A DNA stretch of 55,200 nucleotides from Lachnospiraceae bacterium (GTDB taxonomy: Bacteria > Bacillota > Clostridia > Lachnospirales > Lachnospiraceae): NCBI GenBank assembly GCA_021205225.1, contig JAJPXX010000124.1, positions 1 to 55,200 of the forward strand. The letters are read 5' to 3'. Made by a program: the position numbers and the translations under genes. This document shows, in pieces, positions 7,757 to 15,134 of this stretch (its first letter is position 1; every line of letters begins with the position of its first letter). The notes beneath the pieces are model-generated. The model ran no database searches. It saw only the letters and a list, made by a program, of their open reading frames with translations, and was not told the origin of the DNA.

Positions 7757-7792
7757 AAAGCAGAGCGGCGTGTTTTTGGTCCGTTCTGCTTT
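7757..7792 (+). other. Intergenic hairpin before gshA
   Basis: AAAGCAGAGCGG (7757-7768) pairs with CCGTTCTGCTTT (7781-7792), 11 of 12 positions. No T-run follows, so it is a weak terminator at best. It may reduce readthrough from the transporter operon. Confidence 0.55.
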
Positions 7793-7825
7793 GGTCGATA
7801 TGAAAATGTCTGAGGTGAAAGGCAT

Positions 7826-9103
7826 ATGCTGCGAATTGACTCATCGGAATTAAAAAGACTGCTGCTTTCCGGAAATGTCGGACTGGAAAAAGAAGGTTTG
7901 CGCGTAGATGAGCAGGGATTCCTTGCTCACAGTCCTCATCCGTTTCCGGATGATCCTTATATTGTCCGTGATTTTTGTGAAAACCAGACAGAGATTAATA
8001 CATCCGTGCAGCCAGGGGTGCGCCTGGCTTTGAAGGAGCTGGCGGAACACACGAAACGAATCCAGCAGACTCTGGCACAGCTTTCACCCCGTGAATACCT
8101 CTGGCCATTTTCCAATCCGCCGTATATCCGCAGCGAAGAGGATATTCCCATTGCGCGGTTCGGCGGAGGAAGGGCGGGAAAGACGACCTACCGGCAGTAT
8201 CTGTCGGAGCGGTACGGCCGCTACAAGATGACGTTCTGCGGGATTCACTTTAATTATTCTTTCAATGAAGAGCTCCTTCGCGCTGACTTTGCGCGCAGTG
8301 AAAAAGAAAGCTTTACGGAATACAAGAACGAATTATACCTGACGCTGGCGAGACGAGTCGCCGCCTATGGCTGGATCCTGACAGCGGTCAACGCGGCCAG
8401 CCCTCTGCTGGACTGCTCCTATGTAGAGAAAGGCCGGTTTGATCAGGACGTATTTCAGGGACTGGCCTCCGTGAGGTGCAGCGAGCTGGGGTACTGGAAT
8501 GCATTTACGCCGGTCTTTGATTATAGCAGCATGCACGCCTATGTGGAGAGCTTTCGTTATTACGTGCAGCATCAGTGGATACTGGCTCCTACGGAATTGT
8601 ATTATCCGGTGCGCCTGAAACCGGCAGGGGCAAACCGTCTTGAATCGCTGGAAGCAAACGGAGTCAACCGCATTGAGCTGCGGATGTTTGACCTGAATCC
8701 GCTGGTGCCTGCCGGCCTGGAAGAAAAGGATGCCGCGTTCGCTGAGCTGCTGCTTTGCTGGCTGGCTTCGACACCGGATGAACCGTTTACGGATCGTGAT
8801 CAGGTACAGGCCGTACAGAATTATAAGAACGCGGCGCATTATGATCTGAAAACAGTCAATATCACCGTGCCAAACGGAGAGTTTTACTCGGTGGCACACG
8901 CCGCGCGCAATGTGATCGGGTTTATGAAAGGCTTTTACCGGGACTATCCGGAAGAAGTGCAGGAAATCCTTGATTTCGAGGACGCCAAATTTATTAATCA
9001 GGAGAATCGGTATGCATGGAAAGTGCGCAGGCAGTTTGAGGGAGGCTTTGTGAAGAAAGGGCTGGAGCTGGCCAGACAAAGACAGGAGGAATCAACCGAT
9101 TAG
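7826..9103 (+). CDS. gshA: Glutamate-cysteine ligase (GshA type)
   Basis: A 425-residue enzyme of the GshA / GshF N-terminal family, which joins the gamma-carboxyl of glutamate to cysteine using ATP. Features include VGLEKEGLRV near the N terminus, ENQTEINT (about 53-60), SNPPYIRSEEDIPIARF (about 96-112), CGIHFNYSF (about 138-146) and RIELRMFDLNPL (about 288-299). There is no ATP-grasp domain fused at the C terminus, so it is not a bifunctional GshF; the ATP-grasp protein at 11062 is a possible separate partner. The start follows GAGGTGAAAGG. Lying among cysteine genes, it probably drains cysteine into gamma-glutamylcysteine. Confidence 0.88.
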   Translation: MLRIDSSELKRLLLSGNVGLEKEGLRVDEQGFLAHSPHPFPDDPYIVRDFCENQTEINTSVQPGVRLALKELAEHTKRIQQTLAQLSPREYLWPFSNPPYIRSEEDIPIARFGGGRAGKTTYRQYLSERYGRYKMTFCGIHFNYSFNEELLRADFARSEKESFTEYKNELYLTLARRVAAYGWILTAVNAASPLLDCSYVEKGRFDQDVFQGLASVRCSELGYWNAFTPVFDYSSMHAYVESFRYYVQHQWILAPTELYYPVRLKPAGANRLESLEANGVNRIELRMFDLNPLVPAGLEEKDAAFAELLLCWLASTPDEPFTDRDQVQAVQNYKNAAHYDLKTVNITVPNGEFYSVAHAARNVIGFMKGFYRDYPEEVQEILDFEDAKFINQENRYAWKVRRQFEGGFVKKGLELARQRQEESTD

Positions 9104-9222
9104 GAAAAACCATATTCTTTTAACTTTGCATAAACGTTCAGCCGTACATCATTCTGCATCAGTTTTTTAAATTCCTGTGGTCGGATTTCAATCCGGGCAA
9201 TGCTGCCGTGAATAAAAAAATC
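9100..9222 (-). pseudogene. Remnant of larE (sulfur transferase C-terminal part)
   Basis: On the minus strand the frame reads IHGSIARIEIRPQEF, then KKLM...KLKEYGFS and a stop at 9102-9100. This resembles the C-terminal region of LarE, the sacrificial sulfur donor of nickel-pincer cofactor synthesis (typical pattern HGxLARIEVxPEDF...LKEYGFxYV). Only about 40 codons remain. The 5' side is bounded by the MITE-like element and the 3' side ends in the gshA stop codon. If the element and one target copy are removed in silico, the frame stays open into the flank for several more codons. The family call rests on a short match. Confidence 0.45.
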
Positions 9223-9390
9223 GTAACTATTCAGAACAGCAGGCCACAGGTCTACGCTTCGCTTCGGTCGGCGCTAAACGGACATCCACTGGATGTCCAG
9301 CGCCCGCCCATCCCGAAATGAAAATACAGTCTTTAGCAGGTAAACCTGCACAGCCTGTTTTTTCATTTTGATGCTGTTCTGAACTGTTAC
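9223..9390. mobile_element. MITE-like element, 168 bp, with 8-bp target duplication
   Basis: Ends are GTAACTATTCAGAACAGCA (9223-9241) and TGCTGTTCTGAACTGTTAC (9372-9390), inverted repeats matching at 17 of 19 positions. AAAAAATC flanks the element on both sides (9215-9222 and 9391-9398) and looks like a target-site duplication. Inside are hairpins GGACATCC-ACT-GGATGTCC, nested within GGCGCT/AGCGCC, and GCAGG-TAAA-CCTGC nested within AAATGAAAA/TTTTCATTT. There is no coding capacity, so mobility would need a transposase supplied elsewhere. Confidence 0.75.
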
Positions 9391-9432
9391 AAAAAATCAA
9401 TGTCAAAGAAGAACATTTTGCTATAAAAAAAA

Positions 9433-9450
9433 CCGATAACCAGTTATCGG
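9433..9450 (+). promoter_or_regulatory. CCGATAAC-CA-GTTATCGG palindrome (activator-like site)
   Basis: A perfect 18-bp dyad exactly 10 nt upstream of the metY -35, the same arrangement as at 4379 and 23073. Its centre is near -54.5 from the expected transcription start. Confidence 0.8.
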
Positions 9451-9460
9451 AATCCTGAAT

Positions 9461-9489
9461 TTGACGAAAACCGAATCCGGCTGTATGAT
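9461..9489 (+). promoter_or_regulatory. metY promoter
   Basis: TTGACG (9461-9466), 17-nt spacer, TATGAT (9484-9489). Confidence 0.82.
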
Positions 9490-9507
9490 AATTGACATAA
9501 ATATATA

Positions 9508-9530
9508 TTACCTATCAAATAAATAGGTAA
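9508..9530 (+). promoter_or_regulatory. CymR-like operator before metY
   Basis: TTACCTAT, 7 nt, ATAGGTAA: a perfect 8+8 dyad and the best copy of this box in the window. It starts about 12 nt downstream of the expected transcription start. Confidence 0.8.
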
Positions 9531-9598
9531 TAAAAAAGACATTAAGAATGCAGGCGCTAAACAGTAAAGGCGCAGGCGCATCAGAAAAGGAGAGTATC

Positions 9599-10882
9599 AT
9601 GAGCGAATACAAATTTGAGACTTTACAGCTTCACGTTGGACAGGAAGAGGCCGATCCGGCTACCGATTCGAGAGCGGTTCCGATTTATCAGACGACTTCT
9701 TATGTATTTCACAATTCTGCCCATGCAGCGGCCCGTTTTGGTCTGACGGATGCCGGCAATATCTACGGCAGACTGACCAATTCCACGCAGGATGTACTGG
9801 AAAAGCGGCTGGCGGCTCTGGAAGGCGGCGTCGCAGCTCTGGCGCTGGCAAGCGGTGCAGCTGCGGTTACTTACACTATTCAGGCGTTGGCGCAGGCAGG
9901 GGAGCATATTGTGGCGCAGAAAACCATCTATGGCGGCAGCTATAATCTGCTGGAGCATACACTTCCGCAGTACGGAATATCTACTACATTCGTGGATGCG
10001 CATAATCTGGATGAGCTGGAAGCTGCGATTCAGGAGAACACGAAAGCGGTCTATCTGGAAACGCTGGGGAACCCGAACAGCGATATCCCGGATATTGACG
10101 CGATTGCCGCAATCGCTCATAAGCATGGCCTGCCGCTCGTCATTGACAATACATTCGGCACACCGTATCTTATTCGCCCGATCGAGCACGGCGCGGACAT
10201 TGTGGTTCATTCCGCGACCAAGTTTATCGGCGGCCATGGAACGACGCTCGGCGGAATCATTGTAGATTCCGGAAAATTTGACTGGAAGGCGAGCGGAAAG
10301 TATGCTCCGATCGCGGAGGCAAATCCCAGCTATCACGGAGTATCCTTCGTAGAGGCAGCCGGACCGGCGGCGTTCGTTACCTACATCCGTGCAATCCTCC
10401 TGCGGGATACCGGCGCAACAATCTCTCCGTTTAACGCGTTCCTGCTTCTTCAGGGTGTGGAGACATTGTCGTTGCGGCTGGAGCGGCACGCGGAGAATAC
10501 AAAGAAGGTCGTGGAATATCTGGCAGCACATCCGCAGGTCGAAAAGGTCAACCATCCTTCCCTGCCGGATCACCCGGATCATGAGCTGTATCAGAAATAC
10601 TTCCCAAATGGCGGAGCGAGCATTTTCACCTTTGAGATCAAAGGCGGACAGGAGGAAGCGTGGAAGTTTATTGACAGCCTGAAGATTTTCTCCTTGTTGG
10701 CAAATGTGGCGGACGTGAAGAGCCTGGTAATCCATCCGGCGACGACGACGCATTCCCAGCTCTCTGAGTCGGAGCTGTTGGATCAGGGAATAAAACCGAA
10801 CACAATCCGGCTTTCCATCGGAACAGAGCATATTGATGATATTATCGCTGATCTGGAGAACGGATTTGCCGCGGTGAAGTAA
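9599..10882 (+). CDS. metY: O-acetylhomoserine sulfhydrylase
   Basis: A 427-residue Cys/Met-metabolism PLP enzyme of the MetY group, making homocysteine from O-acetylhomoserine and sulfide. The start at 9599 follows AAAGGAGAG; an in-frame ATG at 9548 is weaker. Features are the opening ETLQLHVGQ, PIYQTTSYVF, YGRLTNST, D183 in VIDNTFGTP and the PLP lysine K208 in HSATKFIGGHGT. The insertion around residues 220-265, the C-terminal VADVKSLVIHPATTTHSQ and the 427-residue length separate it from the shorter cystathionine synthases. The upstream activator-like palindrome and CymR-like box tie its expression to sulfur supply. Confidence 0.94.
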   Translation: MSEYKFETLQLHVGQEEADPATDSRAVPIYQTTSYVFHNSAHAAARFGLTDAGNIYGRLTNSTQDVLEKRLAALEGGVAALALASGAAAVTYTIQALAQAGEHIVAQKTIYGGSYNLLEHTLPQYGISTTFVDAHNLDELEAAIQENTKAVYLETLGNPNSDIPDIDAIAAIAHKHGLPLVIDNTFGTPYLIRPIEHGADIVVHSATKFIGGHGTTLGGIIVDSGKFDWKASGKYAPIAEANPSYHGVSFVEAAGPAAFVTYIRAILLRDTGATISPFNAFLLLQGVETLSLRLERHAENTKKVVEYLAAHPQVEKVNHPSLPDHPDHELYQKYFPNGGASIFTFEIKGGQEEAWKFIDSLKIFSLLANVADVKSLVIHPATTTHSQLSESELLDQGIKPNTIRLSIGTEHIDDIIADLENGFAAVK

Positions 10883-10916
10883 AGGAAAATCCATTAGGAT
10901 GAACCTGTATATCTGA

Positions 10917-10955
10917 AAAGGGCTCTCAAAATTTCGTGTTTGAGAGTCCTTTTTC
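10917..10955 (+). terminator. Intrinsic terminator after metY
   Basis: AAAGGGCTCTCAAA, 8-nt loop, TTTGAGAGTCCTTTTT. Genes downstream probably depend on readthrough or another promoter. Confidence 0.85.
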
Positions 10956-10967
10956 TGAAATCGGAGA

Positions 10968-11007
10968 GCCGTGGCATGCAGAATCGCCCTGTGGGCAATG
11001 CCACGGC
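10968..11007 (+). other. Leader hairpin before the ATP-grasp gene
   Basis: GCCGTGGCAT (10968-10977) pairs with ATGCCACGGC (10998-11007), 10 perfect bp around a 20-nt loop. Further short complementary stretches follow (CGCCCTG and CAGGGC). No T-run is present, so it is more like a structured leader than a terminator. Confidence 0.55.
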
Positions 11008-11061
11008 CTGCGTCCACGATTTGCAGGGCAAAATCGGGACAGAAATCGGAGGAATGAGTAT

Positions 11062-12252
11062 ATGAATTTTGTGTTTGTTTCACCGCAGTTTCCACGCACC
11101 TACTGGAACTTCTGCGACCGCCTGAAGAAAAATGGTGTAAATGTGCTTGGCATCGGAGATACACCCTACGATACGCTGCCGTTTGAGCTGAGAAGCGCAC
11201 TGACGGAGTATTATCGGCTGGATACGCTGGAGGACTACGATCAGATGCTTCGGGCAGTTGGCTTTTTCACCTTTAAATATGGAAAGATCGACTGGATTGA
11301 ATCCAACAATGAATACTGGCTCGAGCAGGATGCGAGGCTGCGGACGGATTTTCATGTTATAACCGGTGTGCAGGCGGACGAGGTTGGTCGGTTCAAAAGC
11401 AAATCAGGGATGAAGGCTTATTATCAGGAGGCCGGGGTGCCGACCGCACGCTGTCATAAAGTGACGACGATCGAGGCGGCGAAATCTTTCCTTCAGGAGG
11501 TTGGCTATCCCGTGATTGTGAAGCCGGATGTCGGCGTGGGTGCTACAGACACCTGGCGGCTGGATAATGAGCAGGATCTGGGAAATTTTTTTGCCAGTCT
11601 CCCTAAAGCACCCTATGTAATGGAAGAGTTTATCGAGGGCGACATCTGCTCTTATGACGCAATCACTGACGCGGACTGTGCGCCTCTTTTTGAGTCGATG
11701 ACGGTATGGCCGCCTTCGATCATGGACATCGTGCTGGAACAGCGGGATCTTGCATATTATGTGGCGGCCCAGATGCCGGATTCCCTGCGCAAGCTGGGAA
11801 GAGCAACGGTGAAGGTTTTCGGCGCTAAGAGCCGTTTTGTACATATGGAATTTTTCCGGCTGACGAAGGCACGTAAGGGTCTGGGTGAGATTGGCGATTT
11901 CGTTGGGCTTGAGGTGAATATGCGCCCTGCGGGCGGCTATACGCCGGATATGATGAACTATGCGCACAGCACGGACGTATACCAGATCTGGGCGGACATG
12001 GTGTCCACAAATCAGCGTCTGCTTCCTGAGCGCGGGGAGGATCACTTCTGCGTTTACGCGAGTCGGCGGGACTGCTTTGCTTATCGGCATAGTCATCAGG
12101 AGATCCTGGATCGATATGGCAAACAGATTGTGATGTGCGAGCGGATGCCCGAAATGAATGTCGCACAGATGGGCAATCAGATGTACACGGCTCATGCGGC
12201 TACGCTGGAGGAGACGGAGGAATTCATACATTTCGTGACGGAAAGAATATGA
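11062..12252 (+). CDS. ATP-grasp carboxylate ligase, substrate unknown
   Basis: A 396-residue ATP-grasp protein. The start at 11062 has CGGAGGA about 9 nt upstream. Domain marks are the pre-ATP-grasp start (MNFVFVSPQFP), the ATP-binding strand VIVKPDVGVGATDTWRL (about 152-168), EEFIEGDICSYDAI near 190-204, and the metal-binding region HMEFFRL ... GLEVNMRPAGGYTPDMM. Family members join a carboxylate to an amine or thiol using ATP. Its place between metY and a C-S lyase, in a region with glutamate-cysteine ligase, suggests an amino acid or gamma-glutamyl peptide substrate. The true substrate cannot be read from the sequence. Confidence 0.8.
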   Translation: MNFVFVSPQFPRTYWNFCDRLKKNGVNVLGIGDTPYDTLPFELRSALTEYYRLDTLEDYDQMLRAVGFFTFKYGKIDWIESNNEYWLEQDARLRTDFHVITGVQADEVGRFKSKSGMKAYYQEAGVPTARCHKVTTIEAAKSFLQEVGYPVIVKPDVGVGATDTWRLDNEQDLGNFFASLPKAPYVMEEFIEGDICSYDAITDADCAPLFESMTVWPPSIMDIVLEQRDLAYYVAAQMPDSLRKLGRATVKVFGAKSRFVHMEFFRLTKARKGLGEIGDFVGLEVNMRPAGGYTPDMMNYAHSTDVYQIWADMVSTNQRLLPERGEDHFCVYASRRDCFAYRHSHQEILDRYGKQIVMCERMPEMNVAQMGNQMYTAHAATLEETEEFIHFVTERI

Positions 12253-12364
12253 TGCTGTTTTTGTTGGTCTGGTACAGTATGAGCGGTAAGTCTGCCGGAG
12301 GATCACAGTTTGGTAAATGAAATACGGATATTCAGTTTGTTTTGGACTTGCAGGAGGGTTCATC

Positions 12365-13561
12365 ATGGCAAAAAAAGAGAACAGATTCAGAGAGTATGAT
12401 ATTTCCACGCAGGCTATACACACCGGAACGGATTATGATGAGGGAACCGGTGCGGTCCGCAGACCTTTGCACATGGCGAACAGCTACAGGCTGCCAGATG
12501 ACCTTTCACAGGTCAACTATTCCTCTACGGATCTTTTAATGTATTCCAGAAATGGAAATGCCAACCAACACTGGCTGGAGGAAAAAATCGCTGCTTTGTA
12601 CAATGCGGATGACGCGATCGTGCTGGCAAGCGGAGTCGGAGCACTTCATGCGCTGTTTTGGACGCTTTTGAAATCAGGAGACAGGGTCGTGTATCCAAAT
12701 GTCAGTTATATGGCAGTCTACCGGATGTTCCATGAGTTGTTCAATAAAAAATTCGGCGTGGAAACGGTCATGGTGGACATGACAGATTTGGAGGCGGTAA
12801 AAAGAGCGATCACTCCCGGTACAAAGCTGGTTCATGTCGAGACACCGGACAATCCAACCGTAGGGGTGACAGATATAGCGGCGGTTGCGAAGCTTGCTCA
12901 CGAAAATGGAGCAATTCTGTCAGTTGATAACACCTTTGCGTCCCCTCTGAATCAAAAGCCGTTGGAGCTTGGGGCAGATTTTGTGGTAGACGCGCTTACA
13001 AAGTTTATCAACGGCCATGGTGACGCACAGGGAGGAGCGATTTTCTCGAATGATCTGGAAACTATGGATCGCATTCGTTATGAAGCGCAGGTGAATGTCG
13101 GGGCTGTGATCAGCCCGTTCAATGCCTGGCAGATCTTCCGGGGATCCGTCACGTTCCCCATGCGTATGGAGCGGATTAACCATTCTGCACAGAAGATTGC
13201 CGAGTGGTTGGAGCAGCGGGAAAATATCACGTTCGTTTCATATCCGGGACTTCCCAGTAATCCGGGACACGAGCTGGCCAGACGGCAGATGAAAAACGGA
13301 TTCGGAGGTGTGATTTCTTTTGGCGTAAATGCGGACGATAAAACAGTCGAACAGTTCTGCGCGAGGCTGAAGGTGATTACCTTTGCCGTTTCGTTGGGGC
13401 ATGATGAAAGCCTGATTTTCCCGCAGCCGAGCTATGATGAGCGAATTCTGTTATATCCGGAAAAATTCAGAAAGGGATTTATTCGATTTAGTGTTGGACT
13501 TGAGTCACCAGAAGATATTATAGACGATCTGGATCAGGCATTCAGGGCGGTTGGACTATAA
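12365..13561 (+). CDS. Trans-sulfuration PLP enzyme (C-S lyase / methionine gamma-lyase-like)
   Basis: A 398-residue fold-type I PLP enzyme of the MetB/MetC/MdeA family. The start at 12365 has CAGGAGGG upstream. Visible are YSRNGNANQHWLEEKIA (Y60, R62), LASGVGALHA, VHVETPDNPT, D188 in SVDNTFASP and PLP lysine K213 in DALTKFINGHGD. The usual YSRxxNPT is NANQ here, so it is a divergent branch. Possible reactions are cystathionine gamma-synthase or beta-lyase, or methionine/cysteine lyase; sequence alone does not decide. It lies 112 nt after the ATP-grasp gene and ends at a strong terminator. Confidence 0.85.
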   Translation: MAKKENRFREYDISTQAIHTGTDYDEGTGAVRRPLHMANSYRLPDDLSQVNYSSTDLLMYSRNGNANQHWLEEKIAALYNADDAIVLASGVGALHALFWTLLKSGDRVVYPNVSYMAVYRMFHELFNKKFGVETVMVDMTDLEAVKRAITPGTKLVHVETPDNPTVGVTDIAAVAKLAHENGAILSVDNTFASPLNQKPLELGADFVVDALTKFINGHGDAQGGAIFSNDLETMDRIRYEAQVNVGAVISPFNAWQIFRGSVTFPMRMERINHSAQKIAEWLEQRENITFVSYPGLPSNPGHELARRQMKNGFGGVISFGVNADDKTVEQFCARLKVITFAVSLGHDESLIFPQPSYDERILLYPEKFRKGFIRFSVGLESPEDIIDDLDQAFRAVGL

Positions 13562-13580
13562 AAACAGATGAAAAGAATCT

Positions 13581-13611
13581 GGAAACGACATTTTGCCGTT
13601 TCCTTTTTTTT
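13581..13611 (+). terminator. Intrinsic terminator of the sulfur island
   Basis: GGAAACG (13581-13587), 9-nt loop, CGTTTCC (13597-13603), then eight T. Confidence 0.92.
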
Positions 13612-13737
13612 ACAACAGGAAAGTTTTCTGCCCTTTCTTGTAAGTATGGCTGTATAAATGTGCTGAATCCCGGCAAATCGCCCCTGGTCAATGCATCCGA
13701 TCTCCACAAACGGTTAAGTTAATTCCGCATCAATACA

Positions 13738-13800
13738 TTGTATGGCTTTTTCAAAATGGTTATATTGTACATACCAAATAAAACCTATCCCGATAAAGGA
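13738..13800 (+). promoter_or_regulatory. Sugar-transporter promoter with possible CymR-like half box
   Basis: TTGTAT (13738-13743), 17 nt, TATATT (13761-13766). About 10 nt after the expected start lies ACCAAATAA-AACCTAT (to 13788), matching the left side of the sulfur boxes. The right half is only AAGG and coincides with the ribosome binding site, so the match could be chance. Confidence 0.5.
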
Positions 13801-13810
13801 GGAAAAAGTG

Positions 13811-15112
13811 ATGAAATTCAGGAAAATGATGGCAGGAATTCTCGCCGCTTCGCTCATTGGCTCAATGACGATCGCGGGAAGCGTGAGCGCAGACGAACTG
13901 GACAGCTCGGCGAAGCTGGAGGTGTGGATCTGGGATTCGGATCAGCAGGATGGTATTCAGGAAATCTGCGATCTGTTTACGGATGACACGGGTATTGAGG
14001 TAGAGGTCAATGTGGTGACGTGGGACAACTACTGGACGCTCCTGGAGGCGGGTGCGTCCGGCGGGGAAATGGCGGATGTATTCTGGATGCATGTGCAGGA
14101 AGCGGAGAAGTATATGGCCAATGATATCCTGCTGGACTTGACGCCTTACATCGAAGCAGACGAAGAGATTGATATGGCAAATTATTATGAAGGCGCGGTT
14201 GACACCTTTACCTACGATGGAAAGTATTACGGCATTCCGAAGGATCACGACATCAATGTCGTTCTGTACAACAAGGCTGTTTTTGACGAGTATGGATATT
14301 CCTATCCGGATGAGACATGGACCTGGGAAACCTTCTATGAAGTGGCTTTCGGGATTACGGAAGCGAGCGGCGGCACGGTATATGGCGCGGCCATGAATAC
14401 GACGAATGACCAGGATGGCTGGTGGAATATCGTATACGCGATGGGCGGCGGCATTATCTCTGACGATGGCACGACGTCTCTGCTGGATTCGGATGAGACG
14501 AAGGCGGCGATGGAGTTTGTGGGTACTCTGATTGACGACGCGTTCGCACCGCAGTCTCTGGTGTCTGAAAATGGGACGAGCGGCCTCTTTACGAATAATC
14601 TGGTGGCAATGATCTGCCAGGGCAACTATACGCTGGCCGGGTTTACCGAATATGAGGGTTCTGAGAATTACGCGACAGCGGTGCTGCCGTATTATGACGC
14701 GAATGGCAACGGAGAGTGCGACGAGGGAGAGCGCGTGACCATCTACAATTCCCTTGCGTGGTCGGCGTCAGCAGGTTCTTCTTATACGGACGAGGCAGCG
14801 GCTCTGGTGCTCTGGCTTTCCAGTTATGATATGCAAGAGAAGCAGGCAGAGCTGGGCGTGACGCTTTCCGGTTATGTGGGTGCGGATTCCTCGTATGCGG
14901 ATGTGATCACGGAGAAAGAGATTGACGCTTCCGCGGTAGCGGTGATGAACGATACGGCGACTCTGATTTCCTATCCGCACAGCCGATATACCACTACCTG
15001 GCAGAATTATTACCGGGAACAGCTTGTCAACGCGTGGCTGGATACATCTGTGATGAGCAGCACGCTGGATGCCTGTGCTTCCTATATGAATGACATACTG
15101 GCCTCTGAGTAA
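13811..15112 (+). CDS. Sugar ABC substrate-binding protein (family 1)
   Basis: A 433-residue family 1 extracellular solute-binding protein. The start at 13811 follows AAAGGAGG. The signal peptide (MKFRKMMAGILAASLIGSM) has probable cleavage at VSA-DE and no lipobox cysteine. The mature protein has ITLW-type KLEVWIWDSD, then a maltose-binding-like fold with YYGIPKDHDINVVLYNK and ETWTWETFYEVA. It heads an operon with two permeases and lies upstream of alpha-galactosidase, so the ligand is probably an alpha-galactoside such as raffinose or melibiose (context inference). Confidence 0.88.
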   Translation: MKFRKMMAGILAASLIGSMTIAGSVSADELDSSAKLEVWIWDSDQQDGIQEICDLFTDDTGIEVEVNVVTWDNYWTLLEAGASGGEMADVFWMHVQEAEKYMANDILLDLTPYIEADEEIDMANYYEGAVDTFTYDGKYYGIPKDHDINVVLYNKAVFDEYGYSYPDETWTWETFYEVAFGITEASGGTVYGAAMNTTNDQDGWWNIVYAMGGGIISDDGTTSLLDSDETKAAMEFVGTLIDDAFAPQSLVSENGTSGLFTNNLVAMICQGNYTLAGFTEYEGSENYATAVLPYYDANGNGECDEGERVTIYNSLAWSASAGSSYTDEAAALVLWLSSYDMQEKQAELGVTLSGYVGADSSYADVITEKEIDASAVAVMNDTATLISYPHSRYTTTWQNYYREQLVNAWLDTSVMSSTLDACASYMNDILASE

Positions 15113-15134
15113 TGATAGAAATGGAGTGTGCGCT

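Noticed and set aside
9623..11200. 525-codon minus-strand frame
   Set aside because: Antisense to metY and its terminator; composition is that of a shadow frame.
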